Shown here: piece after piece, positions 7,030-12,661 of the stretch | Position numbering within the stretch: position 1 is the stretch's first letter | How the letters are laid out: each line of letters opens with the position of its first letter | Assembly (NCBI GenBank): GCA_945877965.1 | Contig: CAMCTH010000067.1 | Coordinates: forward strand, 1-12,661 | DNA from: Planctomicrobium piriforme | Lineage (GTDB): Bacteria > Planctomycetota > Planctomycetia > Pirellulales > PNKZ01 | Reading direction: 5' to 3' | Length of the DNA stretch: 12,661 bases | Notes under the pieces: generated by a model | Databases searched by the model: none | What the model saw: the letters and a program-made list of their open reading frames with translations, nothing else | Told to the model about the DNA's origin: nothing | Translations under genes and position numbers: made by a program

Positions 7030-7107
7030 ATCCGCTTCGCGCGCGGTCGCCTCGACAGCGCGCACGCGTCTCTCTTATTTCTTCGCCAAAAACTCCCGGC
7101 CCACTCC

Positions 7108-7905
7108 ATGCGTCCCAGCGTCGTCAAAGCTAAGCTCCGTCGTAACGAGGTCGCCTTTCTCACCGCTTTGCACCTGCGCGATCCGGCGGTGTTTGAACTT
7201 TGCAGTCTGTTCGGGTTCGATGCGATTTGGCTCGACATGGAGCATTGGCCGCGGAGCATGCAGACGACCAACGACTTGATCCGCGCCGCGCGCGTGGGGA
7301 ATTCGGAAGTGATGGTCCGCATCGCCAAAGGCGAGTTCATGCGAATGCAACGCGCCTTGGAAGTCGGCGCGCAGGGGATCATGTATCCGCGCTGCGACAA
7401 TGCGGCCGAAGCCCGCGAGGTGGTGAAGTGGACGAAGTTCGCGCCGATGGGAACGCGCGGCGCCGACTCGGCCGGCCCCGACAATCCGTACTGCCTCACG
7501 CCGCTCGTGCAATACTTGAAGCAAGCGAACGAAGAGACGTTCGTCGTGATTCAGATCGAAGATCCCGCGGCGCTGGCTAACGCCGACGAGATGGCGGCGG
7601 TCGAAGGGGTCGACGTGCTGTTCTTCGGCCCGGGCGACTTCAGCATCATCAGCGGCATCCCGGGACAGTTCGATCATCCGCTGATCGAAGACGCGATGCA
7701 AAAAATCGCCGCCGCCGCCAAGAAGCACGGCAAGCATTGGGGCATGCCGGTCTTCAATCCCGACTTCGCCAAGAAGGTCGTCGACATGGGAGGCCGATTC
7801 TTGGCGAACGGCAGCGACCTGACGAGCCTGAAGGCGCATTTCGAAGAATTGCAAAAGAAGTTCGCCCCGGTCGGCGCGACGTTCAACAAGAAACAGTTTT
7901 CCTAG
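7108..7905 (+). CDS. HpcH/HpaI aldolase family protein (class II, metal-dependent)
   Basis: This 265-residue protein has the full signature of the HpcH/HpaI aldolase/citrate lyase family. It shows catalytic His46 (IWLDMEHWP), pyruvate-binding Arg71 (VMVRIAKGE) and metal ligands Glu151 (VIQIEDPAAL) and Asp177 (FFGPGDFS), plus the GAQGIMYPR segment (87-95). Known relatives cleave 2-keto-3-deoxy sugar acids, such as 2-dehydro-3-deoxyglucarate, or 4-hydroxy-2-oxo acids to pyruvate and an aldehyde. The exact substrate cannot be assigned, so no gene symbol is given. It is cytoplasmic (no signal peptide). The ATG at 7108 is used although no Shine-Dalgarno site is seen. An acidic DNPYCL segment (125-130) replaces the more usual lid sequence, hinting at its own substrate preference. 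It lies 172 bp after the DUF1501 gene, probably as a separate transcript. Confidence 0.9.
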   Translation: MRPSVVKAKLRRNEVAFLTALHLRDPAVFELCSLFGFDAIWLDMEHWPRSMQTTNDLIRAARVGNSEVMVRIAKGEFMRMQRALEVGAQGIMYPRCDNAAEAREVVKWTKFAPMGTRGADSAGPDNPYCLTPLVQYLKQANEETFVVIQIEDPAALANADEMAAVEGVDVLFFGPGDFSIISGIPGQFDHPLIEDAMQKIAAAAKKHGKHWGMPVFNPDFAKKVVDMGGRFLANGSDLTSLKAHFEELQKKFAPVGATFNKKQFS

Positions 7906-7919
7906 ACCGTGATCGCCAG

Positions 7920-7936
7920 CCCCGCTTTGTGCGGGG
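7920..7936 (+). terminator. GC-rich hairpin after the aldolase gene
   Basis: CCCCGC (7920-7925) pairs perfectly with GCGGGG (7931-7936) around TTTGT, 14 nt after the aldolase stop. Only a short AGTTT follows, so it would be an atypical intrinsic terminator. Confidence 0.4.
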
Positions 7937-7968
7937 AGTTTCGGCCGGCGGCGAGAGCGTGGGGCGTT

Positions 7969-7974
7969 TAGAAT
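7969..7974 (+). promoter_or_regulatory. Putative -10 element upstream of the prepilin peptidase-like gene
   Basis: TAGAAT (5/6 to consensus) ends only 9 nt before the ATG at 7984, with no convincing -35. If used, transcription would begin almost at that ATG, giving a near-leaderless message, or would favour the downstream in-frame ATGs at 8020 or 8041. Confidence 0.25.
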
Positions 7975-7983
7975 GCCGGCCTC

Positions 7984-9006
7984 ATGGATTTCGTCGTCTT
8001 CGCTCATCTCGTGCTGCGCATGGCCGAATTTCCGGCTGTCATGGTCGCGCTGGTCATCGTTTGGCTGCTGATCATCGGCGGCTCGCTCGGCAGTTTTTTG
8101 AACGTCGTCATCTACCGACTCCCCGCGGGTCTGAGCCTCGTGCGGCCCGCATCGCGCTGCCCGCGCTGCGAGACGCCGATCCGTCCTCGCGACAACATTC
8201 CGGTCGTCGGGTGGTTGGTGCTTCGCGGTAAGTGCCGGGCCTGCGGCACGCAGATCTCAGCCCGTTATCCGCTCGTCGAAGCGACGATGGCCCTGATCTT
8301 TCTGGCGTTGGCTTGGTTGGAACCGCTCAACGGCGGACTCAATTTGCCGATCGCGCTCGGCGCGGCGGACAAGTATCCGCTCTGGGGGACGTTGCTCTAT
8401 CACTTCACGCTGATGTGCGGACTCGTTGCCGCAGCGCTGATGATGTACGACGGCGAAGCGGTGCCGCGAAAGTTTTGGCTCTTCTTGTGGATCGTCGGCT
8501 TCACGGCCGGCGCACTCTGGCCGTTGCTTCGTCCGATCGGCATGCCGCAGATCAATCGCGATTGGGGCGTGACGGCGTTCGGCTTGATCGAAGGTGCGGC
8601 CGGCACGCTGCTCGGGATCGCGCTCGGCTCGGCGTCGTGGCCCGCTTCGACGGCCGTCGGTCACGGTCGCTCCGGGAACGTCGCGGGGCCTGCGGCGCTA
8701 GCGCTCGTCGGCGTGTTTCTCGGCTGGCAAGCGGCGGCCGGCGTCGGCATCGTCGCGGCGACGTTGTGGTCCGCCTGGCAAATGATTCGCTATAGCGGAC
8801 TTGTGCGAGTCGATTTCGGTTGGGCGTCGGCCGTCGCGCTGACGACGTTCACTTGGCTGCTCGCGTGGCGCTGGATCGTGCAAGATTGGTCGATCATCGG
8901 CACCTTCGCGCCGTGGTATCTGCCGCCGATCACGGTCGTCGTGACGCTGCTGCTGACGCTCTCCGGTCGCACGCTGGCCGACTCGGCCCGCCGCCGACTC
9001 GTCTAA
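7984..9006 (+). CDS. Type IV prepilin peptidase-like membrane protein (A24/PilD family), second catalytic Asp apparently lost
   Basis: This is a 340-residue polytopic membrane protein. The N-terminal domain is that of PilD-type prepilin peptidases: LGSFLNVVIYRLP (35-47), then two CxxC pairs, C59/C62 and C84/C87, in CPRC...NIPVVGWLVLRGKCRACGTQISARYPLVE, forming the cytoplasmic zinc site. Hydrophobic helices follow at about 102-112, 135-153, 163-182, 195-218, 237-265, 283-300 and 308-327. The first catalytic Asp is plausibly D156 (ALMMYDGEAVPRKFW). The GxGD motif carrying the second Asp is not found: the aligned segment reads GRSGNVAGPAALALVGVFLGW (228-248), with Asn232 at the Asp position. It may therefore be inactive as a protease or have another role. 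The start is uncertain: ATG 7984, 8020 or 8041. No pilin or pilus-assembly gene is nearby. Confidence 0.82.
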   Translation: MDFVVFAHLVLRMAEFPAVMVALVIVWLLIIGGSLGSFLNVVIYRLPAGLSLVRPASRCPRCETPIRPRDNIPVVGWLVLRGKCRACGTQISARYPLVEATMALIFLALAWLEPLNGGLNLPIALGAADKYPLWGTLLYHFTLMCGLVAAALMMYDGEAVPRKFWLFLWIVGFTAGALWPLLRPIGMPQINRDWGVTAFGLIEGAAGTLLGIALGSASWPASTAVGHGRSGNVAGPAALALVGVFLGWQAAAGVGIVAATLWSAWQMIRYSGLVRVDFGWASAVALTTFTWLLAWRWIVQDWSIIGTFAPWYLPPITVVVTLLLTLSGRTLADSARRRLV

Positions 9007-9116
9007 ACCAAGTTGTCTGTTGGCGACGCCGCGTTGCTAAGCTACGCTCTCGCATAGTTGCTTCGACGTCGTCTGTCGCATCGCATCTCCTCGCTTACTT
9101 CCCGGCGAAAACAAAC

Positions 9117-10511
9117 ATGGTTCAACTCACGTTCCACGGCGCGGCCGAGACCGTCACCGGCTCGCGTTACTTGCTCGAAACCGATTCGGCCCGCGTGCTC
9201 GTCGATTGCGGGCTGTTTCAAGGATTGAAAGAGCTGCGCGAGCGGAACTGGAATCGGCCCGGCTTCGATCCGACGACGGTCGACGCCGTCGTGCTGACGC
9301 ATGCACACATCGATCACATCGGCTACTTGCCGCGGTTGGTGAAGCTCGGCTTTCGCGGCCCCGTCTGGTCGACGCCCGCCACCGCCGACCTCGCCGACAT
9401 TCTGCTCCGCGATTCGGCCCGCACGCAGGAGAGCGACGCCGAGTACGCGAACAAGAAAGGCTTCTCGAAGCATCGCCCGGCGTTGCCGCTGTACGAAGAT
9501 CGCGACGTCGAACAGACGCTGCGGCTCTTCAAAACGTGCGACCGCGGCCAATGGTTCAATCCGGCGGGCGACGTCTTCTGTCGTTACACTGAAGCCGGGC
9601 ACTTGCTCGGCTCGTCGTCGATCGAGACCGAGATTCGCCAAGGGCCGAATCCGTTGCGGATTCTCTTTTCCGGCGACGTCGGGCGTTACAAGGCGCCGCT
9701 CTATCACGATCCGGCCCCGCCGCCGCCGTGCGATTATCTGATCTGCGAGAGCACGTACGGCGATCGCGAGCATCCGCCGGTGGCGATCCTCGATCAACTC
9801 TGCGACGTCGTGCTGGCCTCGATCCGGCGCGGCGGCGTGATGGTCGTGGCTTCGTTTGCCGTCGGTCGCGCGCAACAGCTCATCTACTTGCTTCGCGTGT
9901 TGATCCAACAAGGACGCATCCCCGAGTTGCCGGTTTTCATCGATAGCCCCATGGCATCGTCGGCGACGAAAATCTTTTGTGAGTATTCCGACGAGCACGA
10001 TCTGAGCGAAGCGCAACTCACCGGCCCCGACTGCATTCTCGACGCCCGCAACGTGAAGCTGACGCCGTCGGCGCAAGAGTCGAAGCGGATCAACAGCGTG
10101 ACCGGCCCGGCCGTGATCATCGCCAGCAGCGGCATGATGACCGGCGGCCGCATTCTGCACCATCTTAAACGGCGACTCCCCGACCCGCGCAACACCGTCG
10201 TCCTCGGCGGCTACATGGCGCAGGGAACCCGCGGTCGCGATTTGAAAGACGCCGCCCGATTCATTCGCATCCACGGCGAAGACGTTCCCGTCCGGGCGCA
10301 CGTCGCGGAGATCTCGGCGATCAGCGGACATGCGGGCCGCAGCGAGTTGTTGCGTTGGCTGCAACCGTTGCCCGCGCCGACGAAGACGTTCATCACCCAC
10401 GGCGAAATGACCGGCGCGACCGCGCTGGCCGAGACGTTGCATCGCGATCGGGGCTGGGACGTCGTCATTCCCAAGCAAGGCCAAACGTTTGTGCTGGAGA
10501 AACGTTCGTGA
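9117..10511 (+). CDS. RNA-type metallo-beta-lactamase / beta-CASP nuclease family protein
   Basis: This 464-residue cytoplasmic protein is a full-length MBL-fold RNA-metabolising hydrolase. The metallo-beta-lactamase core carries HxHxDH (H62-A-H64-I-D66-H67, in LTHAHIDHIGYLP), His162 (EAGHLLGS) and Asp187 (LFSGDVGR). The beta-CASP insertion (about 210-380) begins with ESTYGDREH (Glu211, motif A) and includes ASSGMMTGGRILHHL (336-350). The C-terminal RMMBL part has SGHAGR (His405, motif B) and THGE (His428, motif C). All metal-binding residues are present, so it is expected to be an active zinc-dependent endo- or exonuclease acting on RNA, like the YSH1/CPSF73-type family. The ATG at 9117 is chosen because the family N-terminus (MVQLTFHGAAETVTGSRYLL) begins there; the open frame extends further upstream, but into sequence overlapping the previous gene. 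It overlaps the next gene by 4 bp. Confidence 0.93.
   Translation: MVQLTFHGAAETVTGSRYLLETDSARVLVDCGLFQGLKELRERNWNRPGFDPTTVDAVVLTHAHIDHIGYLPRLVKLGFRGPVWSTPATADLADILLRDSARTQESDAEYANKKGFSKHRPALPLYEDRDVEQTLRLFKTCDRGQWFNPAGDVFCRYTEAGHLLGSSSIETEIRQGPNPLRILFSGDVGRYKAPLYHDPAPPPPCDYLICESTYGDREHPPVAILDQLCDVVLASIRRGGVMVVASFAVGRAQQLIYLLRVLIQQGRIPELPVFIDSPMASSATKIFCEYSDEHDLSEAQLTGPDCILDARNVKLTPSAQESKRINSVTGPAVIIASSGMMTGGRILHHLKRRLPDPRNTVVLGGYMAQGTRGRDLKDAARFIRIHGEDVPVRAHVAEISAISGHAGRSELLRWLQPLPAPTKTFITHGEMTGATALAETLHRDRGWDVVIPKQGQTFVLEKRS
10496..10499 (+). promoter_or_regulatory. Ribosome-binding site deciding the LOG gene start
   Basis: GGAG lies 8 nt before the GTG at 10508. Together with the GTGA overlap with the nuclease stop, it favours this GTG over the ATGs at 10529 and 10544. 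Confidence 0.55.
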
Positions 10512-11350
10512 ACGACGCTGAGCTGAAAATGTTAGAAGCGGTCATGGCGAACCCGAGCTATCTGCGGGCCGACCGCGATCTCGATTTCTTGGCCCAGCCC
10601 GAGTTGCGGCCGATTCGGATGCAGCTCGAACTGCTGAAGCCTGAGATGAAGATGGAGGAACTCGGCGTTCGCTCAACGATCGTGCTCTTCGGCGGAGCGC
10701 GGATTCTAGAACAAGCGATCGCGGAGAAGCGCGTCGAGACGCTGAAGGCCGCAGCGGCGAAAACGCCCGGTGATGCAACATTGCAGCGTCGCGTCGCGCA
10801 AGCGGAGAAGTTGCTGGCCAAGAGTCGCTACTACGAAGAGGCTCGCGAGTTCGCGCGGATCGTGTCGAGCAGTTGTCAGATCGAAGGGGTTTGCGATTAC
10901 GTCATCGTCACCGGCGGCGGGCCGGGCGTGATGGAGGCCGGCAATCGGGGCGCGGCGGACGTCGCGGCGATGTCGGTCGGCTTGAACATCACACTGCCGC
11001 ACGAGCAGGCTCCGAACCCGTACATCACGCCGGAACTCTGCTTTCTGTTTCGCTACTTCGCGTTGCGGAAGATGCACTTTCTGCTCCGAGCCAAAGCGCT
11101 GGTCGTCTATCCCGGCGGCTTCGGCACGCTCGACGAACTTTTTGAGACGCTCACCTTGCGGCAGACCGGCAAGATGCAAGCGATTCCGATCGTGCTCGTC
11201 GGCCGCGAATATTGGGAGCGGGTCATCGACTTTCAGTTCCTCGCCGACGAAGGGGTGATCGCCGATGAGGATCTCGAACTGATCGACTTCGCTGAGACGC
11301 CCGAAGAAGTTTGGGGCGTGATCCAGAAGTTTCATCGCCTCCGCGGATAG
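10508..11350 (+). CDS. LOG family protein (TIGR00730-type phosphoribohydrolase)
   Basis: A 280-residue Rossmann-like protein of the LOG family, once annotated as lysine decarboxylase. It shows GGGPGVMEAGNRGA (136-149) and the signature PGGFGTLDE (202-210, catalytic-type Glu210), with the conserved Arg-Lys pair R187-K188 (ALRKMHFLL) before it. Family members hydrolyse nucleoside 5'-monophosphates, including cytokinin ribotides, to the base and ribose 5-phosphate; the real substrate here is unknown. The protein is longer than the smallest LOGs because of an N-terminal extension (1-55) and a charged helical insertion (about 69-108) after the first strand (STIVLFGGAR, 56-65). The GTG start shares four bases with the stop of the nuclease gene and has a Shine-Dalgarno site, pointing to translational coupling. 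An in-frame extension upstream to 10355 runs through the nuclease coding region and is rejected. Confidence 0.9.
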   Translation: MNDAELKMLEAVMANPSYLRADRDLDFLAQPELRPIRMQLELLKPEMKMEELGVRSTIVLFGGARILEQAIAEKRVETLKAAAAKTPGDATLQRRVAQAEKLLAKSRYYEEAREFARIVSSSCQIEGVCDYVIVTGGGPGVMEAGNRGAADVAAMSVGLNITLPHEQAPNPYITPELCFLFRYFALRKMHFLLRAKALVVYPGGFGTLDELFETLTLRQTGKMQAIPIVLVGREYWERVIDFQFLADEGVIADEDLELIDFAETPEEVWGVIQKFHRLRG

Positions 11351-11382
11351 CCGCGAGGCGCGAGCCGAGCGCGTATCGAGAT

Positions 11383-12471
11383 TTAATCCACGAGCGCCGC
11401 ACGAACATCGTCGGACGGCACGCTGCCGACGAGTTCAACGTGCCCCATCCGCGACGGCAGCACGAATCGCAAACGTCCGTGTTCGACCTTCTTGTCGCGT
11501 CCCATCACGCGCAGCACATCTTCCGGATCGAGTTCCGGGACGTCGACCGGCAGGCCGAGCGCCGTGAGTAGCTTAAATTGGCGATCGATGAGCGACGTAT
11601 CGATGCGCCCCAGTCTCTCCGCGAGCCGCGCGGCGCACATCATGCCGATCGACACCGCCTCGCCGTGCAGCAACGTCGAGTAGTTGGTCAACGTTTCGAA
11701 GGCGTGGCAGAAGGTGTGGCCGTAGTTCAGCACGGCCCGCAAGCCGGTCTCTTCGCGCTCGTCGCGGCTGACGACTTGCGCTTTCAGTTCGCAACAGCGA
11801 GCGACGACTTCGCGGAGGACGTCGGACCGTCGCTCGTTGATCGCCGCGGCGTTTTCTTCCAGGTAGGCAAAAAAGTCGGCGTCGAGAATGACGCCATATT
11901 TCACGACCTCGGCAAGACCCGAGCGATATTCGCGGACCGGCAACGTGTCGAGCACGGCCGTGTCGATGACGACTCCGACCGGCTGCCAGAAAGCGCCGAC
12001 CATGTTCTTCGCGCCGCTCAGGTTGATGCCGACTTTGCCGCCGACCGAGCTGTCGACTTGAGCGAGCAGGGTCGTCGGGACTTGGAAGAGAGCCAGCCCG
12101 CGGGCATACGACGCCGCGACGAACCCGGCGAGGTCGCCGATCACGCCGCCGCCGACCGCCGTGACGACGGTCCGTCGATCGGCCCCGAGATCGAGCAACT
12201 TGTTCCAGAGTCCTTCGAGCACTTCGGCGCACTTCGTCGCCTCGCCCGGATCGACCACGAGCAGATCGACCGTGACGTCGGCGTCGCTCAGACTCTCGGC
12301 CACGGTCACGGCGTGACGGTTCTCGACGTTGGCGTCGGTGATGATGACGGCGTGCGTCACGCGCTGCCGTTGCAGCAGATAGCGGCCCGCGTCGGGCAAG
12401 TTGCCGGTGCCGATCTCGATCGAGTAACTCCGTTCACCCAGGGCGACGTGAACGGTGCGACGAGGAAGCAT
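11383..12471 (-). CDS. aroB: 3-dehydroquinate synthase
   Basis: This 362-residue protein is of normal length for AroB, which converts DAHP to 3-dehydroquinate in the second step of the shikimate pathway, using NAD+ and a divalent metal in the cytoplasm. The NAD-binding loop GGGVIGDLAGFVAASYARG spans 107-125, followed by VPTTLLAQVDSSVGGKVGINL (131-151) and KNMVGAFWQP (155-164). The metal ligands expected from characterised enzymes are present: Glu188 (LAEVVKYG), His252 (NYGHTF) and His269 (LHGEAVSIGM). It is transcribed toward the LOG gene; the two stops are 32 bp apart. The ATG at 12471 is used although no Shine-Dalgarno site is seen. The upstream 95 bp is occupied by a repeat element, which separates it from a same-strand gene that may be in its operon. 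Confidence 0.96.
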   Translation of the reverse strand: MLPRRTVHVALGERSYSIEIGTGNLPDAGRYLLQRQRVTHAVIITDANVENRHAVTVAESLSDADVTVDLLVVDPGEATKCAEVLEGLWNKLLDLGADRRTVVTAVGGGVIGDLAGFVAASYARGLALFQVPTTLLAQVDSSVGGKVGINLSGAKNMVGAFWQPVGVVIDTAVLDTLPVREYRSGLAEVVKYGVILDADFFAYLEENAAAINERRSDVLREVVARCCELKAQVVSRDEREETGLRAVLNYGHTFCHAFETLTNYSTLLHGEAVSIGMMCAARLAERLGRIDTSLIDRQFKLLTALGLPVDVPELDPEDVLRVMGRDKKVEHGRLRFVLPSRMGHVELVGSVPSDDVRAALVD

Positions 12472-12475
12472 GGCA

Positions 12476-12569
12476 AAACTCAGAAGTCAGAAATCAAAAG
12501 TCAGAAGTAGGAGAGTGAACGTCGGCGGGAAGTTCACTTCCAACTTCCGACTTCTCACTTCCGACTTTA
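12476..12569. repeat. Imperfect inverted repeat made of tandem 7-bp units
   Basis: The left arm (about 12476-12520) is a run of 7-mers of the type GAAGTCA (12483-12489, 12490-12496, 12497-12503 and a diverged copy at 12504-12510). The right arm (about 12532-12569) is a run of ACTTCCG-type 7-mers, the approximate complement. The arms meet at GTGAAC (12515-12520) and GTTCAC (12532-12537), with an 11-nt loop and at least one bulge. It fills the gap between aroB and its upstream neighbour and touches the neighbour's stop codon (12567-12569). In layout it parallels the element at 4631-4717, although the unit sequence differs. Confidence 0.75.
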
Positions 12570-12661
12570 CTTGACGCGCTCCAGGTCTTCGGCCGTGACG
12601 GTGATGTCGCGCGAGAAGCCGGTGTGCTGCCGCGTGTAGTCGAGATCGGCGGCGTCCTTCG
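12567..12661 (-). CDS. C-terminal end of an unidentified protein (partial)
   Basis: Reading the minus strand from the window edge gives 30 codons ending KDAADLDYTRQHTGFSRDIT...DLERVK, then a TAA stop at 12567-12569. The codon use and balanced composition look like real coding sequence. The start lies beyond the window, and I do not recognise the family from this tail. It is on the same strand as aroB, 95 bp upstream of it, so the two may share a transcript despite the repeat between them. Confidence 0.6.
   Translation of the reverse strand, partial: KDAADLDYTRQHTGFSRDITVTAEDLERVK

Noticed and set aside
9013..9048. Promoter boxes upstream of the nuclease gene (TTGGCG with TACGCT, or TTGTCT with TAAGCT)
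   Set aside because: Both pairs match consensus poorly, or the spacing is unfavourable (17 and 19 bp with weak -10s); too weak to list.
8820..9116. Upstream extension of the nuclease gene
   Set aside because: The extension overlaps the prepilin peptidase-like gene in another frame and lacks family similarity; the family N-terminus begins at 9117.
9042..10484. Antisense open frame of 480 codons opposite the MBL/beta-CASP gene
   Set aside because: The plus-strand protein has all catalytic motifs; the antisense translation has none and is Arg-rich.
10355..10507. Upstream extension of the LOG gene
   Set aside because: It overlaps the conserved C-terminal motifs of the nuclease in another frame; the GTG at 10508 has a Shine-Dalgarno site and fits the overlap.
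11578..12510. Plus-strand open frame of 310 codons opposite aroB
   Set aside because: The minus strand encodes a textbook AroB; the plus frame has no recognisable motif and ends inside the repeat element.

Overview
The window looks like a stretch of a GC-rich planctomycete chromosome, most likely Pirellulales or a close relative. The strongest sign is a neighbouring pair of genes that is a hallmark of that phylum: a planctomycete cytochrome-domain protein (PSCyt1 + DUF1549 + DUF1553) followed 3 bp later by a DUF1501 protein with a twin-arginine leader. Weak or absent Shine-Dalgarno sites at most starts and GC-rich intergenic palindromes fit this. The assignment rests on protein families seen in the sequence, not on a database comparison.

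Layout. Bases 1-761 hold no credible gene. They are bracketed by two perfect 15-bp hairpins (2-46 and 729-761). Bases 876-6935 carry a three-gene plus-strand cluster: an exported two-propeller protein (SMP-30/NHL-like half plus PQQ-type glucose/sorbosone dehydrogenase half), the PSCyt1/DUF1549/DUF1553 protein, and the DUF1501 protein. Next come an HpcH/HpaI-type aldolase (7108-7905) and a type IV prepilin peptidase-like membrane protein (7984-9006) whose second catalytic aspartate appears to be replaced. An RNA-type metallo-beta-lactamase/beta-CASP nuclease (9117-10511) overlaps a LOG-family phosphoribohydrolase (10508-11350) by 4 bp. On the minus strand, converging on these, is aroB (11383-12471), with the last 30 codons of an unidentified gene upstream of it (12567-12661).

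How the genes may work together. The first three form a plausible secreted oxidation and electron-transfer module: a PQQ sugar dehydrogenase-like enzyme, a protein with two CxxCH haem-type motifs, and a Tat-exported alkaline-phosphatase-fold protein. The aldolase may or may not belong to the same carbohydrate metabolism. The nuclease and LOG genes are very likely translationally coupled. The aroB gene is housekeeping (shikimate pathway).

The most unusual features are non-genic. Two elements share one architecture: tandem units of about 7 bp on one arm and their approximate complement on the other. One (4631-4717, exactly 87 bp) sits in frame inside the DUF1553 gene and adds about 29 codons. 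The other (about 12476-12569) lies between aroB and its upstream neighbour. The core sequences differ (GAGACCN-type versus GAAGTCA-type), so they look like a class of element rather than copies of one. I found no CRISPR array, tRNA, rRNA, transposase or complete defence system. The gene content is otherwise ordinary for the phylum.
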